NCBI GenBank assembly: GCA_036186865.1
Contig: AP025048.1
Span: forward strand, 31,794,852 to 31,858,851
Length of the DNA: 64,000 nt
From: Eustoma russellianum
Taxonomy: Eukaryota > Streptophyta > Magnoliopsida > Gentianales > Gentianaceae
Direction of reading: 5' to 3'
In this document: positions 1 through 12,000 of the stretch, in pieces
Layout of the letters: each line of letters opens with the position of its first letter
How positions within the stretch are numbered: position 1 is the first letter of the stretch
The notes under the pieces: generated by a model
Told to the model about the DNA's origin: nothing
Database searches by the model: none
The model's input: the letters and a program-made list of their open reading frames with translations, nothing else
Made by a program: the position numbers and the translations under genes

Positions 1-846
1 ATAAAGTTCTGTTATGGGCCGTGGACCTTTCAACACGGCATAAAAAGTTCTATTTTGCTGTGGATTGATCACTCACAGGATATAAAGTTCTACTATGCAA
101 AAAATAAGATAAGAATAAGTATGAACAGTTTGCGAAATGACACGCATGAGATGTTTGTAAAAGAATGCATATGCATGGGTTTTTGATTAGTCTAGTGTAT
201 GTTTTTGAAGGAATGCATGCATCATGTGTCACGAAGCATGAGTCTTGACATGAATGTAACGTTGTGTGAATATAACTTGTTTTGTAATATGTTTTCACGA
301 TGTATATTTGATCTCTATTTTTGTTAGTTTATGTGACTTACCTGTTTTGATGGTTACTTATGACCATGATAATGTCAACCCGAGCACCTTTTTGGGCATC
401 TTTTCTATACATTTGTGACTCGTCATGTGTGATTTCGTAAAGTGTATAGACGGGTTACTTACTAGCGTTGTTTTTCGCTAAGAATAGATACTTTATCTCT
501 TTTCAGGTGAACCCGAGTATGAGATGATTTTCGTGGAAGACGACGGCGAGTGGGCAGATTGGCATGATAGACATTGAGGAGAAAATGCCATGTTAATTCC
601 TTAGTCGATAGACTTTCTGTTACAGTTGTTATTGGAGGATATATAGACATCCCCGACTACATTTCATTTCCGCTGTATAACACTTGGTTACATTAGTTAT
701 GGAAGTTTTAAATTTCATGTCGTTTCTGCTGATTTATCTTGTGTCATGGATGACGTGTGCTTGATCTCCTTTGACGCTTCGTTGTTCTCATAGTGACTAC
801 GGCAGGTGCACTGGTACCGATGTCGGTATCGGGCCAGGGCGCTATA
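1..846 (+). repeat. Ty3/gypsy-like LTR, 3' part (cut by window edge)
   Basis: Non-coding. The first 120 bases hold degenerate subrepeats around ATAAAGTTCT. A TCTCTTTTCAGGTGA stretch lies near 497-511. The tail GGTATCGGGCCAGGGC followed by GCTATA at 841-846 resembles the end of plant gypsy LTRs whose other end begins TGTAGCGACCCGTC, which is what is seen at 62963. No internal coding sequence of this element is in the window. The orientation and the exact end are inferred. Short ORFs here have no recognisable domain. Confidence 0.45.
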
Positions 847-1860
847 ATTATGATACCAGGTGAATGAGGAATTAATGCTCAAAGTAGGGATAAAATAATT
901 TGAAAATCGGTTGCTTAACCGTAATTCAAATTTGAAAATCAATTACTTAATCTTAATTCAAATTTGAAAAGTGGTTATCTGATCTAACTGTGACAATTTC
1001 ATATGATGGCTGTGATTAAATTGTCGATTAACCACCCTAATCGATTTTTTTCCTATAAATAGTGGCTTAGCTGACCTCTCTCGTCACTCACTCAGAATCT
1101 GATTTTATCATCCTCTCCTCCTCTACACACACGTGTTCTTCTCTTCACTTCTCCTTCTATATTTGCATCAAGTCCGAGAAGTTCTAAGCATCTTACAGGT
1201 TCGTAGAGTTCATACGCTGCAGTGCCGCTCGTTTGAACTAACTTCCATCGTATCCTGGTAGACGATTGCTCCATCTGGTTGGACACAGTATACCGGAGCA
1301 ATACATCTTAAGGACAAAGTCTTGGACTCACCTCGGATCTCTGCTCAGTTGAGCTGTGAAGGTTATTGCAAAGCTGAGCTCTGCTTTGTGGTGAGCCCAA
1401 CTGACTGAGGAAAATCGCAGCACTGTTGTTGTACAGCGTTGCTGTGCTGAGCTCTGCTGTTTGGCTGAGGACATTCGTTTTTCTACAGCATTGTCGTGCT
1501 GAGCTCTACTTGGCTAAAGCGGCTAAAAGCACAACTGTTGGTTATTGTGTTGAGGTGTCGAGATCGGCGGGTTAGTGATCAGTCCAGAACACAAATACTA
1601 TTGCGCTGACTGGACTGATCTGATCTGTCTGATCAGTCTGACTTTAGTTCAGCTGAGCTAGAAGGCTGATAGCACAGAACCACTGTTCTGAAGTACTGTT
1701 CAGTTTAGGTTGGCAAGTCGACTGATTGTTCAGGATGCAAACTTAATTTTGCTATCTGAACTGTCTAAACTCTCTAGATCGGTCCAGCCTACCTTGAGTT
1801 CGGTAGGTCGGCCATTACTGTACCGCAATCAATTTTGTGTGACTTGGATTATTTCTAACA
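847..1860 (+). repeat. copia-type LTR-like remnant (possible solo LTR)
   Basis: It has a canonical plant TATA box (TATAAATAG, 1054-1062) followed by a pyrimidine-rich leader, and it ends in TTTCTAACA at 1860, exactly where homology to the second copy of the duplicated segment (47953) begins. Three degenerate repeats of GCTGAGCTCTGCT lie near 1370, 1450 and 1500. No matching second LTR, PBS or target duplication was found, so the left boundary is uncertain. It could be a solo LTR with eroded ends. Confidence 0.4.
1054..1062 (+). promoter_or_regulatory. TATA box of the LTR-like remnant
   Basis: TATAAATAG sits between an A/T-rich upstream stretch and a CT-rich stretch starting about 15 bases downstream, as in plant core promoters. 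It is likely the retroelement promoter, since no host ORF follows. Confidence 0.45.
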
Positions 1861-2078
1861 ATCTTTTCCATGTGTGATAATTATTATCTAAACAAGGGAA
1901 ATTACAGCGCACTATTCTATAAATTTGTCTCCATTTCTTGTAAGGGATTAGTAAAGAGCGTTCACAGTGCACTAAACTCCTATGTTTGCGCAAGGTCTAG
2001 GAAAGGGCTGCATTGCTTCGCAATATAATGTATGCAGTCTCACTATACACTTTGTGTAAGAGGATATTTCTGCGGGTG
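1861..2078. other. start of duplicated segment U1, with SINE-like remnant (minus)
   Basis: It aligns with 47953-48060, for example the shared stretches GTGTGATA...TTATTA and GCACTATTCTATAAATTTGTC. The part from about 1955 to 2078 is absent from the other copy. Read on the minus strand, that part carries wording typical of plant tRNA-derived SINE 3' regions: cctcttacacaaagtg, then gcgcaaac, then agtgcac. Related stretches lie at 14139-14290 (same orientation) and 21484-21605 (opposite). Element A inserted inside it. No gene is seen. Confidence 0.5.
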
Positions 2079-2634
2079 TGTGAAAATTGATCAAATACTC
2101 AGATCAATCAATCAAAGATAAACGAATCAAATGTACTCAGATCAATCAATCAAAGATAAACGAATCAAATGTAATAGAGAAGAGAGAGAATGAATCCAGC
2201 CAGAAAACTCGAAGAATGCTCGAGAGAATTTCTTATTTTGTGCCAAAATTGCAACTGAATATCATAACTGCTATACTTCCTTTGGCTATCGAATATATGA
2301 AGAAGAAGAAGTTAAAAACATGTGAAAGGACAAGAATGTCCTCCAATAGAACAAATCCAAAATACAGCTAAAAGGGTAAAACTGTCAATTCGCATGTTTA
2401 AAACGTCTGGCGCCAAACTCCTTCTTCTTCCTTTCGCAACTGCGCACCACTCCTTGCACCTTCGCTGATTCCACCACGTTCTTCTTCTCATTTCTTCCCT
2501 TCAACAAACAAACACATCTTCCAATCATCCCAATCGTTGATTGATACATTGATCCAACGCTTATCTATACAATTTGACATGGATCACGACGCTTAACTGT
2601 TAGCCTTAGCTAGCTACTACGATTGTCTTCAACA
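2079..2634 (-). repeat. Copia A 3' LTR (556 bp)
   Basis: It is homologous to 7309-7824 but 40 bp longer. Most of the excess is a 38-bp exact tandem duplication (2097-2134 repeated at 2135-2172) present only in this LTR. A short ORF that can be read across it is a by-product of the LTR and not a gene. Confidence 0.95.
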
Positions 2635-5600
2635 CCCCCCCCCCGGCAAGCTAGGCTTACTGTACAAATTATGCAACCCAAGCTTTCCTGCTAAATGATC
2701 AAACCTTCTAATGTCAAGAGCCTTGGTGAATATATCAGCTAGTTGTAACTCCGTTCTAGTAGGCATCGATTTCAGTATCCCCTCCTGCACTTTTTCCCTA
2801 ACAACGTGGCAGTCAATTTCTATGTGCTTGGTACGCTCATGGAAGACAAGATTCTCAGCTATGTATATGGCACTTTTGCAGTCACAAAACACCTCTACAG
2901 GAGTCTGATCCTTTACCATTAAATCATTTAGTAATGGCAGCAGCCAAACTTCTTCGCAAGTTACCATTGCCATGGCCCTGTATTCAGCCTCAGCTGAGGA
3001 CCTTGTAACAGTGGTATGTTTCTTAGCCTTCCAGGAACCCAGTGCATCTCTAATGAACACAGCATATCATGTGATGGACTTCCTAGTATCACTGCACCCT
3101 CCCCAATCAGCATCAACAAAGGCCTTGAGCTTGTGGTCTCCACTCCTAAGAAACAATAGTCCCTGACCAATGGTCCCTTTGACATATCTTAAGACCATAT
3201 GGGCTGCTTTCAAGTGATTCTCTGTGGGACAATCCAAAAATTGACTTAATTGATGGACAGAAAAGGATATATCTAGTCTAGTTATAGTAAGGTATATGAG
3301 CTTCCCAACCAGCTTTCTTTACTGTGATTCCTCTGGAAGCATAGGTGAATCATGTTTGGCCAAGCTAAGATGACTTTCCATAGGGCTTTTAGCTGGCTTG
3401 GCATCCAAAAATCCCGTCTGTTCAAGAAGTTCTATAGTGTACTTTCTCTGATTAATGTGTATCCCCTCTTTAGCTTGAGCAACTTCAATACCCAAAAAAT
3501 ACTTGAGCCTGCCCAAATCTTTGATTTTAAACTCATCATGTAATGACTTCTTCACATCTGCAATGACCCCCTCATTGTCACAAGTGACAATGATATCATC
3601 AACATAAACCAATAAACACAAAAGAGAATGACCAACATGTTTAAGGAAGAGTGTATAGTCAGACTTAGATTGCTGGAAGCCATTAGCAAGCAAGAACTTA
3701 ATCAAGGTGGCATTCCACTCTCTACTTGCCTATTTAAGTCCATATAAAGACTTTTGCAGCTTACATACTAGACCAGGTTTGGGCAGAATGATCCCAAGAG
3801 GAGGTGTCATATAGATGTCTTCATAAAGATCTCCATGTAAAAACGCATCGTTAATGTCCAGCTGATGAATATGCCAATGCTATTGGGCACCCATTGCCAA
3901 TACCACCCTGACCGTTGTCATCTTTGCAACAGGGGAAAATGTTTCTTGATAATCTATGCCATATTGTTAGGTGTATCCCTTCGCTACAAGCCTGGCTTTG
4001 TATCTCTCCACTTGCCCATCAGGCCTCAACTTGACTTTGTACACCTATTTACATCCAATGGGTGTCTTTCCTGGGGGTAATGGTACTAGTTTCCATGTCT
4101 GGTTAGCATTCAAAGCATCTAGCTCACAGCTCATGGCCTCCTGCCGTCAGGAGAGCCAACTGCTTCTGCATAAGTATTAGGTTCTCTATGTGCAACAAGA
4201 CTTAAAGCATAGGATTTATACTCTGGAGCTAAGGAATTATAAGATAGAAAATGATGTAAGGCATAAGGGGAAACAGAAACTTGATTACAATAATAGTCTT
4301 GTAAATAGGCTGGTACAATCTTATTATGTTTGGGCCTATTCACAACTAGAGGTTCAGACTGTAACGCATCAGCTGGTAAGGGTAATTCAATAACAAGTTC
4401 ATAGGGAGGTAAATCAGCAGCTGTAGGAGCATTGGAGGTTGGTAAAGATGGGCTGGAGGCTGGAGGTTGAGATGCTGAGGAAGATGATGGAGAAGGTTTT
4501 ATTGAGTTGGCAGATTCTTCAAGCTTCAAAGAGTCATTGGGTGAAGAGGAAGAAAAAGAATAAGGATGTGCTGAATCTTCTAGGATAGGGGCTGTCAATA
4601 TAGGAGGAGATAGAGAAGGTTGATTGACAGCAGGAATAGAAGGCATAGGCACTGGTGCATCAGAAGCATAGGGAAAAACATTTTCATGGAAGCCAACATC
4701 TCTTAACACATATATGTCTTTCGTTGCAAGGTCCTGTAGGATGTACCCCTTAGTAGTGTATGACACTCCCAAGAACACACTTCTTCTAGCCCTAGGAGCA
4801 AATTTCTTCTTGTGTGACTGAGTATTACTTCCAAAGGCTAGACACCCAAAAACTTTAAGATTGTTATAGCAAGGCTCAGATTTATAAAGGGGTTGGTATG
4901 GAGTGAGGTTATTAAGAACTGGTGTTGGGGATATATTTATAAGATAAGCTGAGTGCTGGACATAGAACCCCCAGTGGGAAGAAGGAAGGTTGGATTGGAA
5001 TCTGAGGGCTCTAGCAACTGACAGGAGGTGTTGTTGTTTTCTTTCAACCAGTCCGTTTTGCTAAGGTGTATTTACACAGCTAGTTTGATGTATAATGCCA
5101 TTGGTAGAATAAAACAAAGGCATGTTAAACTCCTGCCCATCGTCAGTTCTAATAACTTTGATCTTTGCATCAAAATGCGCAGAAACATACTGATGAAAGC
5201 TTTGTATTATATTCCTTGCTTCTGATTTGGATTTCATCAAGTAAAGCCAACAGAATCTAGAGTAATCATCTACAACTATAAGGAAATACATTTGATTATA
5301 CATTGTAGAGTATTTGTAAGGTCCCCATAAATCCATATGTACAAGAGAAAAGGCAGAGTAAGAAACTGAAGTAGAAATGGGAAATGGTGCCCGTTTTTGT
5401 TTTGCAAGGGGACATATTTCACAACTACAATGATCACTTGGTATTACTACTAAGGGCTCCATCTTCTGAATTTCTTTCATCCTTGATGTTGACATGTGCC
5501 CCAATCTTGAATGCCAAAGCAGAGATTCAGAGGATATGTTGGCTGCACATATAGTGGAAGTAGGAAATGAGCAAGAAGCTTTGAATGGAACAGAGGATTT

Positions 5601-7271
5601 GTGTGAACCTTGTAGATGGTATAGACCTTGGTTCACCTCAGCTGAACCAATCATCTGTTTGGTCTGTACAACCTGTATGAAACACAGATTAGAATGAAAG
5701 GTGATGGCAAACTGGTCATGTTTGGTGAGCTGGCTGAGGGATATTAAATTGAAGGCAAAAGTAGGCACATGAAAGACATTAGTGAGTACCAAATGTGGAC
5801 TCCCTGTGACCACTCCAATATGTTTCATAGGTGCAAAAGTTTTATCTGGCAATCTAACACAGACAGAAGCAACTGGATGAAAGGTATCAAACAACTTAAG
5901 AAAGGAACAATCGTGGTCACTAGCTCCAGAATCTAGAATCCATGTATTTAAGTTTTGAGCATACATATTACCTGACACATTACCTTCTGCAGTGAATTTC
6001 TGAGCTGACATTATGGCATGAGGTGTGTTACCACTCATGATTGCTTCTGGAACAGACTTGTTGCCTTTCTCACGTCTCTTCTGCAACAGACTAACAAGTT
6101 GGGCATACTGTTCCTGTATCAGTCCTTATGGTAATTGAGTTCCTGAGCTTGAACTCTATTGTTCATATCCCTCACATCCTTCATAGACCTCATAGTCCAC
6201 CTGACTTCCTGTTTCATAAAACTGTTGCACTCCACTATTACTGCAAGCATCTCCACTTATCATATTCACCTGCGCTTTTCTTTTATAACCAGGGGGATAT
6301 CCATGCTTTTTGTAACACTTATCCACGGTGTGTCCAGTCATATTACAGTAGGTGCAATATGGGACTTTGGCACCACTTGGCCCAAACCTGCCACCATCTC
6401 TTCTGAATCCCTTTCCAAAAGATTTTTGAAATCCCATACTACGAGATGTATTAGATTTTGGCACATAAGAATTTATTCTAGAGTTAGAATTCACGTTCAT
6501 CACTGTTGATGGATGAACAACAAAATGTCCTGAAGCATCCGTATAGGCAAGTTTCCTTTCAAGTTTCACAACCATAGCAAAGTTTGATTTCAACTCAGGT
6601 AGTGTAGTGGTTAGCAAGATCTAAGACTTAACTGCCTCAAATTCATCGTTAAGTCCCTTCAAAATTTTTATCACACAATCATTTTATAAGAATTTATTGA
6701 ACTTAATAGCCAAGTTGCAGGTACCTCTTCTACATGCACAACTAAGTACACATCTCAACGCTGAAAGCTCTTCCCATATAGCTTTCAATCTAGTATAGTA
6801 ATCAGTTACCGAACTATTACCTTGCCTTATTGCATAAAACTCCTCCTGTAGGTCTGATAACCTAAATGCATCTGCACTTCCATACATGAATTTCAGGCCA
6901 CTCCATATGTCTGCTGCTACATCAATCCAAGTGACACTCTGCGCTATGCTGGCTGACAACGAATTCACCAGCCATGCCGCTACCATATTATTGGCCTTTA
7001 ACCAAGCATTATATCTCCTAGCACCTTCTACTGGTTTAGGAATGCTTCCATCCACAAAACTTATTTTGTTCTTGGCCTCTAATGCTCGTCTCGCTGCTTT
7101 GCTCCAGCTGTGATAGTTACCACCTTCAAGCAACGGCTGCACTAGCAGCAGCGCAGGACTATCACTAGGATGTATATAGTATGGATCCTCTGAAGGATCA
7201 TTCGTTACAGAATTTGAATCAGGAAAATTTGAAGTTGAGGGAGAATGCTGATTGGTATTATTGGAAGCCAT
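2629..7271 (-). pseudogene. Copia A gag-pol, broken by stops and frameshifts
   Basis: Read from 7271 downwards. The gag N-terminus has the copia gag-polypeptide signature (YYIHPSDSP..., start ATG at 7271). A CCHC knuckle CTYCNMTGHTVDKC lies near 6360-6320. A protease motif DSGASDH lies near 5930. A GAG-pre-integrase block WHSRLGH lies near 5510. The integrase start (HMDLWGPY, then IRTDDG) ends in a stop near 5061. Integrase C-terminus, RT (VYVDDIIV, near 3610) and RNase H (SRSSAEAEYRA, then FCDCKSA, 3060-2629) remain as separate open pieces. Several stops and frame changes separate these blocks, so no full polyprotein can be made. It is the same lineage as B, C and D. Confidence 0.93.
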
Positions 7272-7297
7272 AAACGTGCCAAAGTTTATGAAGATCT

Positions 7298-7308
7298 CTC
7301 TGATACCA
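7298..7308 (-). other. Copia A primer binding site
   Basis: The minus strand reads TGGTATCAGAG immediately inside the 5' LTR. This is the standard plant copia site pairing with the 3' end of initiator tRNA-Met. Confidence 0.93.
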
Positions 7309-7824
7309 TGTATAAATTGATCAAATACTCAGATCAATCAATCAAAGATAAACGAATCAAATGTAATAAAGAAGAGAGAGAACGAATACAGCCAGAAAAC
7401 TCGAAGAATGCTCGAGAGAATTTCTTATTTTGTGCCAAAATTGCAACTGAATATCATAACTGCTATACTTCCTTGGGCTATCGAATATATGAAGAAGAAG
7501 TTAAAAATGTGTGAAAGGACAAGAATGTCCTCCAGTAGAACAAATCCAAAATACAACTAAAAGGGTAAAACTGTCAATTCGCATGTTTAAAACGTCTGGC
7601 GCCAAACTCCTTCTTCCTCCCTTCCCCAACTGCGCACCACTCCTTGCACCTCCGCTGATTCCACCACGTGCTTCTTCTCATTTCTTCCCTTCAACAAACA
7701 AACACATCTTCCAATCATCCCAATCGTTGATTGCTACATTGATCCAATGTTCATCTATACAATTTGACATGGATCACGACGCTCAACTGTTAGCCTCAGC
7801 TGGCTACTTCGATTGTCTTCAACA
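7309..7824 (-). repeat. Copia A 5' LTR (516 bp)
   Basis: On the minus strand it runs TGTTGAAGACAATCG ... TTTATACA. It is the counterpart of 2079-2634 and lacks the 38-bp tandem duplication. Confidence 0.95.
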
Positions 7825-8470
7825 GGGTGGTAGAGGAATGTGATGAAGGCCGAACAATTTGATGAAGGCAGAGCAATTAATTCAAACTTTATATTAGATG
7901 ACATTATTACCGTAAGCTCTTTGGATCTGTTGCTTTGCTTTTTTCTATAGGGTCAATGATTCAGTTCATCGATGAATTGAAAAGCAAATATAATACCTAT
8001 CTCCTTTTATTTAGCACATGATTTGTGCTGTAAAAAATTTCCACTCACTGTACTAACATTGTTTGTCTAGGTAGAGTATTATGCACTTTTTTTTCTGTTT
8101 TAGTATTGGTTTGGAAATTTTCGTTCCTTAAGATTTTATCATCCTTTATTTAGTAAAAAATTATTTTAGTTAAGTCTATAATTATTCAAATATTTAACAC
8201 AAACAATGACTAAAATAATTAACTGTGTCTCTTCGGTTAAAAAACAGCATATTTGTTATCTTACAGCTTTTATATCACTGGATTGAAAAACGAATAAGTG
8301 ACTGTATCAAATTGGACCCACAGAATGCATGTGTCTGTATCACACACACGTCTTATAACTTTTATATATTTCACTGTATTGAAAGAAGAATGAGAACACT
8401 GTGTGCCTATACGTCTGTGTAACATGTCTTTATTTTTAATTCGTTTTTGGCAACCCCTGGCTTGTATTTT
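7825..8470. other. duplicated segment U1, non-coding stretch
   Basis: It aligns with 48061-48661; shared stretches include GGAATGTGA.GAAGG, CTATCTCCTTTTATTTAGC and TTTAGTATTGGTTTGGAA. The site where D inserted in U3 is unoccupied here (AACATGTCTTTATTTTTAATTC around 8421). No gene-like ORF is seen. Confidence 0.7.
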
Positions 8471-8998
8471 TGTCAAACATGAGATGCCTCGTATGGTGAC
8501 TGCAGGGAATTTCGTCGAACAGGTGGAGTAATGTGTCAAACACATTGTAGAACAGTGATGTAGCTGGTAGAATGGTTGCTGGATGCACTTTAGTGCTTAA
8601 GGTTCCGTATGGAAGTGAAAGTGTTACAGATTGGCTGCAGCATGGTGTGTAATTGTTGAATGCGTATGGAGGTTGCAGGTGCAGTGATCGAATGATGCAG
8701 AGGAGGCAGTTAGCAACTGCAGCTAGCGGGAAAAGTTTAAATTCAGCCAAATGACGTTTGTACCCTTAGTTTAATAATGGATAGAAGTTAGTTGTGAAGG
8801 GCTCTTTTGTAATTTTCCTTTTATCTTCTTTGTTGTGTATAAATTGTAATCGAAGTGTTGAAAACGAAGATGAAGAAAGCAGTTATTCCTTTCTCTTCCA
8901 ATTGAGTGTTCTTCTGGAATTTTCTCTGCAATTTTTATGCTCATCATGACTCTTCTCTTCATCTCTTTGATTTCAATTTGATTCGTCAATATTTGACA
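8471..8998 (+). repeat. Copia B 5' LTR (528 bp)
   Basis: TGTCAAACATGAG ... ATTTGACA, with ends TG/CA. It is essentially identical to 13571-14098. A TATA-like box lies at 8838-8844. Confidence 0.97.
8838..8844 (+). promoter_or_regulatory. candidate TATA box in Copia B 5' LTR
   Basis: TATAAAT lies about 155 bases before the end of the LTR and would place initiation near 8865-8875, giving a short R/U5. This is inferred from sequence only. Confidence 0.5.
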
Positions 8999-9009
8999 TG
9001 GTATCAGAG
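8999..9009 (+). other. Copia B primer binding site
   Basis: TGGTATCAGAG directly follows the 5' LTR (initiator tRNA-Met type). Confidence 0.95.
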
Positions 9010-9065
9010 AATTGATTCTTTGAATTACTTGATTTTGTTTCGAATTCTATCTGTTTAGAATTGAT

Positions 9066-12000
9066 ATGGCCTCTTCATCCGTTACTTTCGGAACCATGGA
9101 TCCACATGAAGATCCTTTGTATATACATCCATCGGACAGTCCTTCTCTGAGTCTCACTCAGACTCCTCTCACGTCACAAAACTATCACGGTTGGAGTAGG
9201 ATTGTGCGGAGAGCGCTGGAGGCTAAAAACAAGGCAGGATTCATAGATGGAACTGTTGCTAAGCCTGCTGAAGGAGATCGTAAGCTGCCTATTTGGACGA
9301 AGGCTAACAATATGGTGGCAGCGTGGATCACCAACTCTGTAAGTACTCCTATTGCTCAAAGCATTATGTGGATAGATAATGCTGCAGAAATATGGAAGGA
9401 TTTGAAACTTAGGTATGGGAATGCTGATGCATTCAGAATTTCTGATTTACAAGAAGAATTTTACATGATTAAGCAAGAAAGTTTGCCTGTTACTGAGTAC
9501 TATACTAAGTTGAAGGTTGTGTGGGAAGAGCTAACTGTTTTGCGAACTATGCCGTCTTGTTCTTGTAGAAGGTGTACCTGTAATATCACAGGTCAAGTGA
9601 ACAAGTTTGTGGAAGATGATTTCGTGATTAAGTTTTTAAAAGGTTTATCTGATGAATATGAACCTGTTAAGTCTCAAATTTTGCTCATCAGTCCATTACC
9701 GGATGTTAATACTACTTTTTCAATGGCTGTTAAATTTGAAAGGAAGATAATGTATTCAAGTAATCAAGCAGTGTTTCTCAACAATCCTTCTGTTATTGCA
9801 AGTGGAGGAGACAAAAATGTAATGTTTGCTAATCAAGGGGATAATAGTTTTAAGACTTCAACATTTAAGCAAAATATGAAGTCGCAGAAAAATTTTAAAA
9901 AGGATGGATCATTTGGACAAAACAGTACGAAGAGGCCTATATGCAGTCATTGTGGGATGGTTGGGCACACGGAGCAGAAATGCTATAAAAAGCATGGATA
10001 TCCGCCAGGATATAAACCTAAAGGGCAGGTAAATTGTGTGACTAATGCTGATTCACAATTTAATCCCAATGCTCAGATATGTGAGACAGGATATGATGAC
10101 AAAAAGGATTCAGCAAGGTCTTGTAGCTCTTTCACTCAAGAGCAGTACCAACAATTGATGTGCATGTTTAGGGAATTTCAGCAGAAAGGAATCAAAGAGA
10201 TTACAAGCCCAGGTGATAATGTAAATGGGCAGCATGCTGTCATGTCAGCTCAGCATCTGGGTGTCGCTAACAATGAAACAGGTAATGTATCATCTAAGAA
10301 TCTAGAATTATGGATTTTGGATTCAGGTGCTACGGATCACATATGTTGTTCCTTGAGTCTCTTTGATTCGTGTCATTCGGTTAATTCCTTGACAGTAAAG
10401 TTGCCAAACAATCAATCTGTAAGAGTCACACACATAGGTACTGTCATTATAAATCCAAACCTGGTACTCAATAGTGTCCTGTATATACCAACTTTCTGCT
10501 TCAACTTGCTTTCTCTCAGCAAGATCACCCAACAAAATCACATTGCTGCCTTATTTCAGTCTGATCATTGTGTATTGTATGAGCAGATGAGTATGAAGAC
10601 GATTGGTTTAGCTGAATTGGATCAAGGATTATACAAGCTTATATCTACACAGAAAGCCTCTGAATCAAAACATCATTCCCTTCAAGCTGCTCTTCAATCT
10701 AAAGCTTCGTTATGGCACTCCAGACTTGGTCACATTTCGTTATCCAGATTGAAAGAAATCAATAGGTTAGATCCTTCAGTAGTTGTATCTGACAGCTGCT
10801 CTTCCTGTTCCATATGTCATCTTGCCAGACAAAAGAGAAAGCCATTTCATTCTTCTGTTTCATCGACTGTAACTCCTTTTTCTTTAGTTCATGTTGATAT
10901 TTGGGGGCCATATAGACACCCCACATTGTATCATCAAAGATATTTTCTCACAATTGTGGATGATTTTAGTAGATACACTTGGGTCTACTTGATGAAGAAT
11001 AAATCTGAGGCTAGGAGCATTCTTCAAAGCTTCTGTGCCTATGTGTCTGTTCATTTTGATAAGCAAATTAAAACAATTCGTTCTGACAATGGTTTAGAGT
11101 TTCAGATGAACTCATTCTATGCGAATAAAGGGATAGTGCATCAAACTAGTTGTGCATATACGCCACAACAGAATGGCTTGGTTGAACGCAAGCATCAACA
11201 TATCTTAAATGTGGCAAGATCTTTGAAATTTCAAGCAAACATACCCATTCAGCTTTGGGGGTTTTGTATCCAGTATGCTGTATACTTGATCAACCTTATA
11301 CCATCCCCTGTTATTGATAACAAAACCCCACATTATCTGTTGTTTAATGAAAATCCTTCTTATCAAACACTTCGAGTCTTTGGGTGTTTGGCATTTGCAG
11401 CTGACACCCGTCCAAATAGAGGTAAATTTGCTCCTAGGTCTAGAAAATGTGTCTTTCTTGGCCTGTCACATAATACGAAAGGTTTTATCCTACAAGAGTT
11501 GTCTACACGAATGATCTTTGTGTCTAGAGATGTAGATTTTCAAGAATGTGTATTTCCTTTCTCAGAAACTAGTTCCTCACCCAGTCCTACACAGCAGACA
11601 GATGTCCCGTTATTCGTTCCTGCGTCTATTCCAAATGATGATTCAGTTTACTCTCCTCTTCAAGATTCTCAAGCTGTCCATTCAAGGGATAGTGTTTCAC
11701 ATGACTCTTCTAATTCATCATCTGAACCACACAGTCCAACACCTGTTGCTTCATTTCCTCAGACTAATCCAAATGGTTCAGTAACACCTATTCCTATTAC
11801 ATCACTTGATGTGTGTTTACCTATTCAGTCTGATGTCAGACCAACTAGGCATCGTAAACCACCATCTTATCTTCAAGAATACTATTGTAATCAATCCCAA
11901 GTCACACTTCCCGTATCTGCACGTCAAACTTGGTCTACACCACACACACTTGAGAAATGTTTCAGTATGGATTCTTTAGCACCTAAATACAAATCCTATG

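Larger units (their letters stand above)
2079..7824 (-). mobile_element. Copia A: complete but decayed Ty1/copia element
   Basis: It runs on the minus strand between two LTRs that end TG...CA. A perfect 5-bp target duplication GGGTG flanks it (2074-2078 and 7825-7829). The PBS complementary to initiator tRNA-Met abuts the 5' LTR, and a C-run (G-rich polypurine tract on the minus strand) abuts the 3' LTR at 2635-2645. The LTRs differ at roughly twenty positions plus one 38-bp duplication, so the element is older than B, D and E. Domain order is gag, protease, integrase, RT, RNase H, which is copia order. Confidence 0.95.

Noticed and set aside
2087..2371. 94-codon frame in the left LTR of A
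   Set aside because: It lies wholly inside the LTR, covers the 38-bp duplication and has no homology to known domains.
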